Numbered from the stretch's first letter, positions 26,435 to 36,191 are shown. The stretch is DNA of 64,000 nucleotides from a bacterium (GCA_030430075.1 JAUIGN010000015.1:62001-126000), one strand, 5' to 3'. The notes: generated by a model not told the origin, from the letters alone. Made by a program: numbers and translations.

Positions 26435-27226
26435 ATGGACCTGTGGCATCTGCTGATCCAGTTCGTGTTTCGAGTAACGTTTGGTGTCGCGCTGGCCATG
26501 GGCCTGACCTCCGCTCGCCTGGTGACCTGCGGTTTCTACCGGGTCCACCTATGGGTCTTGATGGGCATCAACACGTTCGGGGGACTGGCAATCTTCACGC
26601 GGCAGGACGCCATCGAACAGGGTCCGGTCAACTGGCAACTCCTCTTCGGGCTGGCAGTCGCGCTGGCCGTGTTGAGCTACGTGGGCGCGGTCGTCTGGCT
26701 CTATGAGCGGCCGGCCGCCGGCAAAGTGGTCCTGTTTTTGATCACGGGCATGGCCCTGGTGGCCGCCGGCCTGGTGACTCCCTGGAGCGAGGTGCCCCGC
26801 GGAACGGGAACCGCCTTGGCGTTGCTGGACCTGGGGACCAGCGGCCTGCTGCTGGGCGCCACCTTGACCGCCATGCTGCTCGGCCACTGGTACTTGAACA
26901 CTCCGACGATGGAACTCCTTCCCTTGCGGCGGCTGGTGATGCTGATCGCGATCGGACTCGCCGCACGGGCCCTCGTCGGGGGAGCGGGACTTGCCCTGGA
27001 AGCCGCCTTGCCGACCCCGTTGGAGACCACCTTCTGGATCTTCCTCAGTTTTCGCTGGCTGGCCGGACTGGTGGGGCCTGCGATTCTAACGTTGATGACC
27101 TGGTACACGCTGCAGGTCCCCAACACGCAAAGCGCAACCGGAATCCTCTATGCCAGTGTCGTCCTGACCTTCCTGGGCGAACTGACATCCCAGCTACTGT
27201 CCGCGGATACGGTTTATCCGATATGA
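26435..27226 (+). CDS. Polytopic membrane protein of unknown function
   Basis: The 263-residue product has about eight hydrophobic segments and no soluble domain. The start is ATG at 26435, one base after folE. An in-frame ATG at 26423 would overlap folE by 11 bases. I recognise no transport motif. RLVTCGFYRVHLWVLMGINTFGGL and FWIFLSFRWLAGLVGPAILTLM stand out as conserved-looking membrane stretches. The tight coupling to folE may be incidental. Confidence 0.75.
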   Translation: MDLWHLLIQFVFRVTFGVALAMGLTSARLVTCGFYRVHLWVLMGINTFGGLAIFTRQDAIEQGPVNWQLLFGLAVALAVLSYVGAVVWLYERPAAGKVVLFLITGMALVAAGLVTPWSEVPRGTGTALALLDLGTSGLLLGATLTAMLLGHWYLNTPTMELLPLRRLVMLIAIGLAARALVGGAGLALEAALPTPLETTFWIFLSFRWLAGLVGPAILTLMTWYTLQVPNTQSATGILYASVVLTFLGELTSQLLSADTVYPI

Positions 27227-27303
27227 TGGAGGCTGACGGTGATTGGTGCCCGCGGCGTTCCGCAGGGCCCTGCGTCGCTGACTGAATTGGGACGAGTCTC
27301 GCC

Positions 27304-27807
27304 ATGAATGTGACTTTTAGTTGTCCGGAATGCGACCAGACAACGAGACAGGAACTGGCTCCGGAAACACCGCGCATCGATTGTGCCCACTGCGACTATG
27401 CGATTCCCACTTCCCTTCCCGCGGATGCGAACAAGGGGATCGATCGCTGCCTGGTGTGCGGCTGTCGCGAGCTGTACGTGCGGAAGGACTTCTCGCAGCG
27501 GCTGGGGCTGACGGTCGTCGTTTCGGCAATGGTTCTGAGTTCCATCGCCTGGGGCTTCCACTGGCGCTACGCAGCGTATGGAATTCTGTTTGCGGCCGCC
27601 CTGATCGATGTGCTGCTCTACTTCAGTGTCGGCAACCTGCTGCAATGCTATCGCTGCCGAACCGAGTATCGCGGGTTGGCAGGTCTGGAGGATCAGGAGC
27701 CGTTCAGTTTGGAAACGCACGAGCGGTTTCGCCAGCAGGCGGCGCGCCTGGCGGAGGCCGGACCGCCGCCGGCCGATCCCTCTTCGGGTTCCTCTCCGCC
27801 CGGGTGA
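27304..27807 (+). CDS. Zinc-ribbon membrane protein of unknown function
   Basis: This is a 167-residue protein. The N-terminal part has three CxxC pairs (CPEC, CAHC, CLVCGC), suggesting zinc ribbons on the cytoplasmic side. Two hydrophobic segments follow (LTVVVSAMVLSSIAWGFHW and AAYGILFAAALIDVLLYFSV). A CYRC after the membrane segments may complete another metal site. The C-terminal tail is Pro/Ser-rich. It is preceded by a short gap after the membrane protein at 26435, so the two may act together, but no function is known to me. Confidence 0.7.
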   Translation: MNVTFSCPECDQTTRQELAPETPRIDCAHCDYAIPTSLPADANKGIDRCLVCGCRELYVRKDFSQRLGLTVVVSAMVLSSIAWGFHWRYAAYGILFAAALIDVLLYFSVGNLLQCYRCRTEYRGLAGLEDQEPFSLETHERFRQQAARLAEAGPPPADPSSGSSPPG

Positions 27808-27961
27808 TTCGCGGACCGCTCCCGACGGGTAGCGCTGCTGGCGGATCGGGAATGCGGCGTTGACCGAATAAGCGGTTCATTCGTCGTGCACGCCCCGCAA
27901 CGGGACGCTTTCCGACGACACGATCTTCCCCCACCCTTTGCCTGCCAATTGGATCTCCACT

Positions 27962-30952
27962 ATGGACCAGGAGCGTGAACGCATCCAGGCAGACTTGCGG
28001 GGGTTGCTCAGGGGCGAAGTCTACTGTGACGATCTGTTCGTCCAGATGTATGCCAACGATGCCAGCATTTACGAGATTCGCCCTCTCGGTGTGGTGCGGC
28101 CGTGGGGTCTCTCGGACGTCGTTGCCTGCGTCGAGTACGCGGCCGAGAACAGCATCCCGATCCATGCCCGGGGTGCCGGCACGGGTGTCGCCGGCGAGTC
28201 GCTGGGGCCGGGTCTGATGATCGATTTCTCGACGCATATGCGGCGGGTCCTGGAAATCACCGAGGACACGGTGCGATTTCAACCCGGCATTGTGCTGGCC
28301 CAACTCAACAACCACCTCAAGAAGCACAACCGGATGTTTGGACCCGACCCGGCCACGCGGCGGGTCACGACGATGGGCAGCGTGCTGGCCATCGATGGGG
28401 GTGGCAGCCATTGGCCCGCTTACGGGACCGCGCGGGACCACGTGGTCCGGCTGCAGGTCGTGTTGGCGGACGGCTCGGTGCTGGAGGCCGAGCGGGTGCC
28501 GGTCGAGTCGCGGCCGGCCGCCTGGTCAGCCGATTCGGCGAACCCCTTGTCGCGAAGCGAGTTAGCACGGCGGGTGGCCGACCTGGTGCAACGCGAGTCC
28601 GAAGTGATCGCGGCCCATCGTCCGCAAACTCTGGTCAACCGATCGGGCTACCATGTCTACGACATCCTCAACGACGGCCAGTTGGACCTGGCGCGATTGC
28701 TGGTTGGTTCGGAAGGGACACTGGGCTTGATTACCGAAGCCACGGTCAAGACCTCGCCGCTGCCCAGGCAACGGGGCGTGGCGCTCCTCTATTTCGATCG
28801 GCTCGAGAGCGCCGCCCAAGGCGCGCTGCTCGCATCCAGCATGGGGGTCAGTGCCTGCGACTTGATGGACCGGCGTCTGCTTTCGATCTCCCGCGAAGTC
28901 GACGAACAGTTTGATCAGTTGGTTCCCAATCAGGCGGAAGCGATGGTTCTCGTCGAAGTGGACGGCGATGATCTCTCGACCGTCAACGATCAGCTCAACC
29001 AGGTCATTTCCCGCATCCAACGGCGCAAGCGGCTGGCCTTTGATTCGCGAGTGGCCTTGGATACGGAGGATCGGGACCTCTTCTGGCACCTCGTGCGGCG
29101 GGTCATTCCGCGGCTCTATCGTCTCAAGGGCACGATCCGGCCACTGCCGTTCGTCGAGGACATCGCCGTCATGCCCAAACTGTTGCCCGACTTTCTGGTC
29201 CGGATGCAGAACGTCTTCAAAGAGAACCAGGTTACCGCGACGTTCTTCTCGCACGTTGGCCAGGGTCAGATTCATGTGCGTCCGTTTCTGAACCTGGCGG
29301 ACGCGGACGACTTGCGGCGGATGCAGGACGTGGCCACGCAACTGTATGAGCAAGTGCTGGACGTCGGGGGGACCATCAGTGGGGAACATGGTGACGGGCT
29401 GAGCCGGACCTGGTTTGTTCAACGTCAACACGGACCGCTGTACGAGGTCTTTCGAGGCATCAAGCGGATCTTCGACCCGCAGAACATCCTCAATCCGGGC
29501 AAGATCGTGGCCGACGCCCCTCAACCGCTGACCAAGAATCTGCGGCCGGTCGTGGCACCGGTGGAAGAGACAGAATCGGCGGGCAGTTCGGAGACGACCC
29601 GAGCGCTGGCAACCAACCGGCTGAACCTGCATCTGATCTGGGAAGGGCAGTCGATTGAGAATACGGCGCGGACCTGCAACGGCTGCGGGCGTTGCCGGAG
29701 CGAATGGTCGATCGAGCGGATGTGCCCCATCTTTCGCATCGCGCCCCGTGAAGAAGCGTCGCCGCGAGCGAAGGGCAATCTGATGCGGGCCGTGTTGACC
29801 GGTAGCCTCGACCACGACGTCCTGGCCACCGATGCGCTCAAGTCAATTGCCGACCTGTGTGTGAACTGCCATCAGTGCCGGCTCGAGTGTCCGGCCGAAG
29901 TCGATATCCCTAAGCTGATGGTCGAGTGCAAGGCCCAGTATGTTGCGACGAACGGGTTGCGTCCCAGCGACTGGTTGCTGACGCGGCCGGACCTGCTGGC
30001 CGGCTACAGCAGCGGCTTCGCGTCGGTCGTGAATTGGGCGATCGGCAACCGGCCCATGCGGTGGCTGCTGGAAAAGGTTGCCGGAATTGCCCAAGGCCGC
30101 AAGCTTCCCCGGCTGGCGCTCCGCAACCTGGTTCGTGTGGCCCATCGCCGCAAATTGAGCCGTCCGACGCGGGGAACCGGCAGCAAGGTTCTGTATTTCG
30201 CCGACGTCTATGCAACCTGGTACGACGTGCAGTTGGCCGAGTCGCTGGTGGCGATCCTGGAGCACAACGGGATCGAGGTCTACATCCCGCCCCGCGCGCT
30301 GCACGCCGGCATGGCTGCCGTCTCTGCGGGCGCGACCGATGCCGCCAAGCGGCTGGCGTACGGAAATATCAGGCTGTTGGCGGATGCCGTTCGCCAAGGC
30401 TACCAGATCGTGACCACGGAACCCTCCACGGCACTCTGCTTGACGCACGAATATCCGAATTTGCTGGACGAAGACGACGTCCATCTGGTGGCTCGGAATA
30501 CGAGCGAGGCTTGCGGCTATCTGTGGCGGATGCACCAGCACGGCGACCTCAAGCTCGATCTTAGCCCGATCGACGCCGTGCTGGGTTATCATCAGCCGTG
30601 TCATCAACGGGCGCTCAACGGGGGCGCCCCAGGGCACAGCCTGTTACGCTTGATACCCGGTCTGACGGTGCGCCCACTGAATCACGGATGCTCGGGAATG
30701 GCCGGCATGTACGGACTGAAACGCAAGAACTACCGTGCCAGCTTGCGTGTCGGCTGGGAACTGATTTCGGCACTCCGGGACCCCGCGGTCCAATGCGGTA
30801 CCACGGAATGCTCTGCCTGCAAAATTCAAATGGAACAGGGAACCACCAAGCCGACGCTGCACCCGCTCAAGTTGCTGGCCCACGCCTACGGCCTGATGCC
30901 TGATGTGGGCCGTCAACTGTCGGCCCGGGGAGAGGAGTTGATTGTCACGTGA
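27962..30952 (+). CDS. FAD-linked oxidase fused to Fe-S (GlpC/CCG-type) domain, D-2-hydroxyacid dehydrogenase-like
   Basis: The 996-residue product joins an FAD-binding oxidase of the D-lactate/glycolate family to an iron-sulfur part. FAD binding is shown by PIHARGAGTGVAGESLGPGLMID (PCMH fold), GSVLAIDGGGSHW and GTLGLITEATVK. Two 4Fe-4S clusters follow: CNGCGRCRSEW...CP (about 570-590) and CVNCHQCRLECP (about 630-645). The C-terminal half has CCG-type cysteine clusters (YHQPCHQR, HGCSGMAG, CGTTECSACK). It probably oxidises a D-2-hydroxy acid and passes electrons on through the clusters. The ATG at 27962 is preferred to 27938. Its stop overlaps the moaD GTG by 4 bases. Confidence 0.88.
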   Translation: MDQERERIQADLRGLLRGEVYCDDLFVQMYANDASIYEIRPLGVVRPWGLSDVVACVEYAAENSIPIHARGAGTGVAGESLGPGLMIDFSTHMRRVLEITEDTVRFQPGIVLAQLNNHLKKHNRMFGPDPATRRVTTMGSVLAIDGGGSHWPAYGTARDHVVRLQVVLADGSVLEAERVPVESRPAAWSADSANPLSRSELARRVADLVQRESEVIAAHRPQTLVNRSGYHVYDILNDGQLDLARLLVGSEGTLGLITEATVKTSPLPRQRGVALLYFDRLESAAQGALLASSMGVSACDLMDRRLLSISREVDEQFDQLVPNQAEAMVLVEVDGDDLSTVNDQLNQVISRIQRRKRLAFDSRVALDTEDRDLFWHLVRRVIPRLYRLKGTIRPLPFVEDIAVMPKLLPDFLVRMQNVFKENQVTATFFSHVGQGQIHVRPFLNLADADDLRRMQDVATQLYEQVLDVGGTISGEHGDGLSRTWFVQRQHGPLYEVFRGIKRIFDPQNILNPGKIVADAPQPLTKNLRPVVAPVEETESAGSSETTRALATNRLNLHLIWEGQSIENTARTCNGCGRCRSEWSIERMCPIFRIAPREEASPRAKGNLMRAVLTGSLDHDVLATDALKSIADLCVNCHQCRLECPAEVDIPKLMVECKAQYVATNGLRPSDWLLTRPDLLAGYSSGFASVVNWAIGNRPMRWLLEKVAGIAQGRKLPRLALRNLVRVAHRRKLSRPTRGTGSKVLYFADVYATWYDVQLAESLVAILEHNGIEVYIPPRALHAGMAAVSAGATDAAKRLAYGNIRLLADAVRQGYQIVTTEPSTALCLTHEYPNLLDEDDVHLVARNTSEACGYLWRMHQHGDLKLDLSPIDAVLGYHQPCHQRALNGGAPGHSLLRLIPGLTVRPLNHGCSGMAGMYGLKRKNYRASLRVGWELISALRDPAVQCGTTECSACKIQMEQGTTKPTLHPLKLLAHAYGLMPDVGRQLSARGEELIVT

Positions 30953-31194
30953 AGGTTGAGGTCAAATTGTTTGCCGTCGCCAAACAGCTCGCCGGCGCCG
31001 ACACGGCGGTCGTTGAGTTGGCGGATGCATCGACCGTGGCCGATCTCCGCGCCGCGCTGGCCCGTACGTATCCGCCGCTGGCCCCAACCCTGGCCAGCGT
31101 CGTTTTTGCCGTTAACGCAGCATACGCCGACGAGCAAACGCGGCTCCACCCGCACGACGAAATTGCCTGTATCCCGCCGGTCAGTGGCGGATGA
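30949..31194 (+). CDS. moaD: Molybdopterin synthase sulfur carrier subunit MoaD
   Basis: The 81-residue ubiquitin-fold protein starts with GTG at 30949, overlapping the stop of the upstream oxidoreductase (GTGA). It ends in PPVSGG; the terminal Gly-Gly is the residue pair that becomes a thiocarboxylate and donates sulfur to molybdopterin. KLFAVAKQLAGADTAVVEL is the usual MoaD start. Its partner MoaE follows after 147 bases. The length is normal. Confidence 0.93.
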   Translation: MKVEVKLFAVAKQLAGADTAVVELADASTVADLRAALARTYPPLAPTLASVVFAVNAAYADEQTRLHPHDEIACIPPVSGG

Positions 31195-31341
31195 CGGGTC
31201 CGCGCGTCTAAACTGAAGGACAGCCCGACGAGTCCACTCGAACAAGGACTTCCGTATCGTCGACAACGGTGCGATGGCGTATTTCGCGCCGGAGCGACCG
31301 TGGCCGGGTGACAGAAGTTGTTGAGCCGTTTCGCGTTAGCC

Positions 31342-31860
31342 ATGATTGAAATTACACACGAACCCATTGACACCGCCGCACTGCTCCGCGCCGTCGAATC
31401 GAATCTGGCGGGCGCCGCCGTGCTATTCCTGGGAACAACGCGCGAAGTGACGGGTGACCGCCGCACGCGCAGCCTGGTTTACGAAGCGTACGAAGCGATG
31501 GCACGTCAGAAAATGGCAGAACTTGCCGAAGAAGCGTCGCGTCGCTGGCCGCTCACCGGGAGTGCCCTCGTGCACCGGCTGGGTGAACTTGGATTGGGCG
31601 AAGCGAGCGTGGCAATTGCCGTCAGCTCACCCCACCGTTGCGACGCCTTCGAAGCCGGCCAATGGTTGATCGACACGCTCAAGGAAGTTGTGCCGATCTG
31701 GAAACAGGAGAATTGGGCGGATGGCACCTGCGAATGGGTCCATCCCGGACAGCCCCCCTCGCCGACCGGCGGGTTGGCAGAGAGCGCTGCGGGCTCCGCA
31801 CCGGCTGAACCGCACGCGGAAGGCGCGCATCCCGCGAATCCGGCAAGCAACGAGTCATGA
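31342..31860 (+). CDS. moaE: Molybdopterin synthase catalytic subunit MoaE
   Basis: The 172-residue product adds dithiolene sulfurs to precursor Z together with MoaD. Family motifs are FLGTTREVTGDRRTRSLVYEAYEAMA, the VHRLGELGLGEASVAIAVSSPHR core, and KEVVPIWKQE with the catalytic lysines. The start MIEITHEPID at 31342 fits the family; the upstream frame to 31318 is unlikely. The last 35 residues are a Pro/Ala/Glu-rich tail beyond the normal MoaE end. It overlaps moaA by four bases (ATGA), so the two are translationally coupled. Confidence 0.94.
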   Translation: MIEITHEPIDTAALLRAVESNLAGAAVLFLGTTREVTGDRRTRSLVYEAYEAMARQKMAELAEEASRRWPLTGSALVHRLGELGLGEASVAIAVSSPHRCDAFEAGQWLIDTLKEVVPIWKQENWADGTCEWVHPGQPPSPTGGLAESAAGSAPAEPHAEGAHPANPASNES

Positions 31861-32858
31861 GCACACCGACACAACTCGTCGATTCGCTGGGCCGCATCCA
31901 CACCAACTTGCGTGTCAGCGTGACCGACCGCTGCAATATCCGTTGCTTTTACTGCATGCCGCTGGAGAATGTCCAGTTTCGCCCTCGAGCGGAGATCCTG
32001 ACGTTCGAAGAGATCGAGCGTTTTGTGCGGATCGCGGCCGGCCTGGGGGTCAACAAACTCCGATTGACGGGCGGCGAGCCACTGGTTCGGGCGGATCTGG
32101 ACCAACTGATCCGCCGCCTGGTGGCGGTGCCGGGAATTACCGACGTCGCCTTGACGACCAATGGAGTTCTCTTGGCCGAGCAGGCCAGGCGGCTCAAGGA
32201 GGCGGGCCTGCACCGGCTGAATATCAGCCTGGATGGCCTCAAGGAAGAGACCTTCCAACGGATCGCCCGACGGACCGGCTTGGACCGCGTTCTGGCAGGG
32301 ATCGAGGCGGCACAGCAAGTCGGGTTTGAGAAGATTCGCCTCAACGCCGTCGCGATCCGGGGGATTACGGAAGACGAAATCGTACCCCTGGGTGAGTTCG
32401 CTCGGCAGCAGAACCTCGAGCTGCGGTTCATTGAATTCATGCCCCTCGACGCCGACGGCAACTGGCAAACCGATCAGGTGATCTCCGGCGGCCAGATTCG
32501 CCAACGGCTGGAAGAGGCATTCGCACAACTGGTCCCCGCGGATCGGCCCGACCCGAGTCAACCGGCGATGGACTTTGTGTTTGCCGATGGGCGAGGTCGG
32601 ATCGGCTTCATCAATCCGGTGTCCGCACCGTTTTGCGGAACGTGCAACCGGCTGCGCATCACGGCCGAAGGTCAGGTGCGGAATTGCCTCTTTTCGACCC
32701 GGGAATGGGATGCCCGCCAGTTGTTGCGGTCGGAGGCCAGCGATGCGTCGATCGCAGAGCAGTTGGTCGCCTGCGTACAGGCCAAGAAACCGGGACATGG
32801 AATCGATTCTGACGAGTTCGTGAAACCGGAGCGGGCCATGTACCAGATCGGTGGATAG
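31857..32858 (+). CDS. moaA: GTP 3',8-cyclase MoaA
   Basis: The 333-residue radical-SAM enzyme makes the first intermediate of molybdenum cofactor from GTP, acting with MoaC. The N-terminal 4Fe-4S motif is CNIRCFYC. SAM binding is shown by LRLTGGEPLVR. The C-terminal cluster cysteines are in FCGTCNRLRIT and NCLFS. The protein should end in Gly-Gly and does (YQIGG). It overlaps moaE by four bases. moaC, moeA and mobA are not in the window. Confidence 0.96.
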   Translation: MSTPTQLVDSLGRIHTNLRVSVTDRCNIRCFYCMPLENVQFRPRAEILTFEEIERFVRIAAGLGVNKLRLTGGEPLVRADLDQLIRRLVAVPGITDVALTTNGVLLAEQARRLKEAGLHRLNISLDGLKEETFQRIARRTGLDRVLAGIEAAQQVGFEKIRLNAVAIRGITEDEIVPLGEFARQQNLELRFIEFMPLDADGNWQTDQVISGGQIRQRLEEAFAQLVPADRPDPSQPAMDFVFADGRGRIGFINPVSAPFCGTCNRLRITAEGQVRNCLFSTREWDARQLLRSEASDASIAEQLVACVQAKKPGHGIDSDEFVKPERAMYQIGG

Positions 32859-32932
32859 GTCGCGTGGCGGATGGCCGGCGACGCGGGTTCCATGCCCGCT
32901 GCACGTCTGGCGACGATTGACAGGGAAGGACC

Positions 32933-34105
32933 ATGACTGCTCGGATCTATGTCGACAACGCCGCGACCAGTTGGCCCAAGCCGCTCGCCGTATACGACGC
33001 AGTCGACCACTTTCAGCGAGAGCTCGGTGCGCCCGCAGGCCGCGGTGCCTACCGGGAAGCGATCGAGGTGGGACGCCTCGTCGCCGAGACACGTCGGCAG
33101 TTGGCCCTGTTGCTGGGTGGTGTCGCTGCCGAACGCGTGATTTTCACATTCAACGGCACCGATTCACTCAACCTCGCCATCCACGGCTCGCTCCGCCCTG
33201 GTGACCACGTCGTGACCAGCGTGGTCGAACACAATTCCGTGCTCAGACCTCTCCGGCAGCTCGAACAGTCCGGAGCGATCGAAGTCTCGCGCGTTGCCTG
33301 CGACCGAGTCGGGCTGGTTGATCCCGACGATCTCCGCCGGGCAATCCGCAGCCAGACCCGGATGATCGCGCTGACGCACGCCTCCAATGTGACGGGCACC
33401 ATCCAGCCGGCTGCCGCCGTGGGAAAGCTGGCCGCGCAACACGGCCTGTTGTTCCTGCTGGACGCCGCCCAGACCTTGGGGCATGTCCCGGTCGATGTCG
33501 AAGCGCTGGGCGTGCACCTGCTGGCAGCGCCTGGACACAAGGCCCTGATGGGCCCGCTGGGGAGCGGCCTGCTGTACGTGGCGCCGGGCGTCGAAGGGCA
33601 ATTGCAGCCGGTTCGCCAGGGTGGAACCGGAACGCAAAGCGAATCGGATACCCAGCCGCAATCGCTGCCGGACAAGTACGAAGCGGGCAACCACAACGTG
33701 CCCGCCATTGTGGGGCTCGGTGCCGCCGTCCGAGAGCTCAGGGAACTGGGTGTCGAAGCCGTCGAAGCACAGACTCGCCGGTTGCTTTCCCACCTGCAAG
33801 ACGGGCTGAAGGCCATCCCCGGCGTCACGCTACACGGCCCGCTCGACGCGCAACGCCAGGCTGCCATCCAGAGCCTCGCCGTCTCCGGCTACGATCCCCA
33901 GGAAGTCGCCTCGATGCTCGATACGGCATATTCCATTCAGACGCGGGCCGGTTTACATTGCGCCCCGTTGGTCCATCAAACGCTCGGCACGCACAGCCAG
34001 GGCGGCTCGCTGCGGCTGAGCCTGGGACCATTCAATACGGCCGAGCAGATCAATATTGTCATCCGTGCCATCGGCGAAGTTGCTGCATCCGCGCCGGTCG
34101 GCTGA
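32933..34105 (+). CDS. Cysteine desulfurase-family aminotransferase class V
   Basis: The 390-residue PLP protein belongs to the NifS/Csd-like family. YVDNAATSWPKP is the typical start of the subgroup related to the EF2568-type desulfurases. The PLP lysine is Lys203 in PGHKALMGPLGSG. A cysteine in AGLHCAPLVHQTLG near residue 340 sits where the sulfur-carrying cysteine occurs. VQRTEVL-type residues are not seen, so the sulfur acceptor is uncertain. Position after moaD-moaE-moaA suggests it supplies sulfur to MoaD, but it could serve Fe-S assembly instead. Confidence 0.87.
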   Translation: MTARIYVDNAATSWPKPLAVYDAVDHFQRELGAPAGRGAYREAIEVGRLVAETRRQLALLLGGVAAERVIFTFNGTDSLNLAIHGSLRPGDHVVTSVVEHNSVLRPLRQLEQSGAIEVSRVACDRVGLVDPDDLRRAIRSQTRMIALTHASNVTGTIQPAAAVGKLAAQHGLLFLLDAAQTLGHVPVDVEALGVHLLAAPGHKALMGPLGSGLLYVAPGVEGQLQPVRQGGTGTQSESDTQPQSLPDKYEAGNHNVPAIVGLGAAVRELRELGVEAVEAQTRRLLSHLQDGLKAIPGVTLHGPLDAQRQAAIQSLAVSGYDPQEVASMLDTAYSIQTRAGLHCAPLVHQTLGTHSQGGSLRLSLGPFNTAEQINIVIRAIGEVAASAPVG

Positions 34106-34208
34106 TGCGGCGGCCATCGTTCGCCCCACGTCCGCCCCAAATCGGCGCGGCGGCACAACATCAAACAGCCCCTCACGTTGCGACGTGACCTGAAAGGAAG
34201 CTGATCTC

Positions 34209-34667
34209 ATGTCAAAACGGTCAACATCGCAACCGTCGCCGGCCGGAGATGGCACCGACACGCCTTGGTACGGCGAGGGACTTCGTTTCAAGTGCTCGCA
34301 ATGCGGTGACTGCTGCACTGGAGCACCCGGGTACGTTTGGGTGAACAAGGCCGAGATCACGGCGTTGGCCGCCCTGCATGCCGCAGGGGTCGACGAGTTT
34401 GAGGAGAAGTATGTTCGCAAGATTGGGATCAGAAAGAGCTTGCGCGAGTTTCCCAATGGGGACTGTGTCTTCTTCGACCCCGAATCGCGCAAATGCACCG
34501 TCTATGACGCCCGACCGCGGCAGTGCCGCACCTGGCCCTTCTGGGAATCCAATCTGAAGTCCCCCGCGGCATGGGATGCGACTTGCGAAGTTTGCCCTGG
34601 GAGCGGCAAAGGTCGCCTCTATTCCCTGGAAGAGATCGAAACGAGGCGCAAGGAGTTTCGCGTCTAG
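34209..34667 (+). CDS. YkgJ-family cysteine cluster protein
   Basis: The 152-residue protein has the YkgJ-type cysteine pattern: FKCSQCGDCCTG, then CVFFDPESRKCTVYDARPRQCRTWPFW, and CEVCPG. Such proteins are thought to bind zinc or an Fe-S centre. A short Shine-Dalgarno (AAAGGAAG) precedes the ATG. It lies 103 bases past the desulfurase, with the same orientation. Confidence 0.85.
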   Translation: MSKRSTSQPSPAGDGTDTPWYGEGLRFKCSQCGDCCTGAPGYVWVNKAEITALAALHAAGVDEFEEKYVRKIGIRKSLREFPNGDCVFFDPESRKCTVYDARPRQCRTWPFWESNLKSPAAWDATCEVCPGSGKGRLYSLEEIETRRKEFRV

Positions 34668-35364
34668 CTCCAATTCCGTGCCATCGGATTTAGTAAGTCG
34701 TTGACCTGCAACAACGCTCGCCGGAACGTTGTGAATGCCTGGTGGGCATCGTGAACGCCTTGTCAGTCAATACGTTGCGGATGCGATCACCGGATTCGAA
34801 TGGAACGGTGTTACGCCGAGCCCGAATCGATCATCAGCCGGCCGGCGATCGCCCCGGTTCCGTGAGCACGGCGCGAACGCTCCACGGCTGATGACTGGTC
34901 CAGGCGAAACGGCCGCCGGCACCAGGCGCCGCGGCGGACTCTCGAAGTGCCGCTGGCCCATTGGCAGGGTGGCAGGTGGCCTCTACGCCTCCGGCGTTAA
35001 TCTGTAGCGATTTGTTGAAGTTTGCCGGATGGGGCGCCGATGATGGCTGAAGTACAAAGGACCGGATGGTGCGCGGACGGCGTGCCTGTCCCGTAAGTCG
35101 TTTCCCTGAAATGATTTAGAATACAGACCGCCGCCCGGACTCAGCACTGAAGACGTAAGTTGTTTTATAGAAGAAACTTGCGGCTCTCAGAGGACCCACG
35201 AACAGGTAACGGGCGCGGCCATTGGAGCGACACGAAGGTGCCGGAGCGAAGTTGTTGATCTTGACTCTACTACTTGTGGTATTTACACTTGGAACTCGTC
35301 GGTATCAGCCGTGGGACGAATTTTTCGAGGTAATTTGCCGGCAGAATCCCACAGGAGTCGTGTC
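34668..35364. other. Gene-free region before the HU-like gene
   Basis: No convincing gene is present in these 697 bases. They hold a diverged copy of the CGGCTGATGA dispersed element (34859-34908). TAGAAT at 35117-35122 could be a -10 element for a long HU leader, but no good -35 is seen. I detect no tRNA or known riboswitch here. Confidence 0.5.
34859..34908 (+). repeat. Dispersed CGGCTGATGA element, diverged copy 1
   Basis: The segment contains CCACGGCTGATGACTGGTCC followed by AGGCGAA, matching the copy at 53499-53541 over about 25 bases. The upstream half is diverged. Confidence 0.6.
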
Positions 35365-35793
35365 GTGACAAAAAAAGAGATCGTCAAGACGATTTCCGAT
35401 GAGATTGGGCTGACCCAGTTGAAGACGAAGGAAATCGTGCAAAAGACGTTTGACGCCATTGTCGAGACGCTGGTCGACGAGCGGCGGATTGAGCTTCGGA
35501 ACTTTGGCGTCTTTGAAGTGAAGAAGCGAGCGGCTCGTAAGGCACGTAATCCCCGCACGGGTGATCGCGTTGATGTGCCGGAAAAATACGTCGTAACATT
35601 TAAGCCTGGTAAGGAGATGGAGGAAAAGGTCCGCCAACTCGAGGAGCGTGAAGCGGCAGCGGCAGCCGGGGAGTCAATCCCTTCGGCACCGGTCCCTGAA
35701 CCACCTCCTCCGTCCGCCGAACCTTCTGCACCTGAGTCCTTTCCAACCCATCGCCCCACGACTGGATTCGGTGGCGGGGCAACCGGCGGTTGA
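35365..35793 (+). CDS. HU/IHF-family DNA-binding protein with Pro-rich tail
   Basis: The 142-residue product starts with GTG at 35365 (MTKKEIVKTISDEIGL), supported by AGGAG at 35353-35357. Residues 1-92 are a complete HU/IHF fold: the DNA-binding arm is NFGVFEVKKRAARKARNPRTG, followed by VVTFKPGKEMEEKV. It bends or coats DNA in the nucleoid. A C-terminal Pro/Ala/Glu tail (about 105-142) is an extension seen in planctomycete HU-like proteins. A long leader (34668-35364) precedes it. Confidence 0.92.
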   Translation: MTKKEIVKTISDEIGLTQLKTKEIVQKTFDAIVETLVDERRIELRNFGVFEVKKRAARKARNPRTGDRVDVPEKYVVTFKPGKEMEEKVRQLEEREAAAAAGESIPSAPVPEPPPPSAEPSAPESFPTHRPTTGFGGGATGG

Positions 35794-35972
35794 GGCTCCC
35801 TCAATCGCACTGCTTTTCACTCGTCTTATCGTTAAACGTCACCGTTCGGTGACCAGGTAACCTGCTACTGCCAAACAGCTTTTCCAAGATTGGCTGCTCG
35901 GCGGTAGGGCTGGACACGGATGCCAGTCGAAACACAATCTGATTGTGCTTCCATTTCAAGGAGGAGATTCTG

Positions 35973-36191
35973 ATGCGTCGGTTCCTCTGCGCGCTACTGC
36001 TTGGTTTCGCGCTGACTGCAAACGTGGGCTGCATTCTGCCGATCTATTCCGGCGAACCCACCGAGCGGGCTCAGCAACTCATTTTTACCTCGGAAGACCT
36101 GCGAGCGATCCTCATGGAATGGGAACGCTTCTGGTTCCTCAATCAGCCCAGCCACATGACTCCACAGCGAGTTCACGGCGGCGTGATTTAG
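35973..36191 (+). CDS. Small lipoprotein-like protein
   Basis: The 72-residue product has a good Shine-Dalgarno (AAGGAGGAG) upstream of ATG at 35973. MRRFLCALLLGFALTANVGC forms a lipobox-like signal with Cys20, so it is probably acylated and membrane-anchored. The mature part is acidic and ends WFLNQPSHMTPQRVHGGVI. I have the impression that the ending is conserved among planctomycetes, but cannot verify it. No function is known. Confidence 0.75.
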   Translation: MRRFLCALLLGFALTANVGCILPIYSGEPTERAQQLIFTSEDLRAILMEWERFWFLNQPSHMTPQRVHGGVI

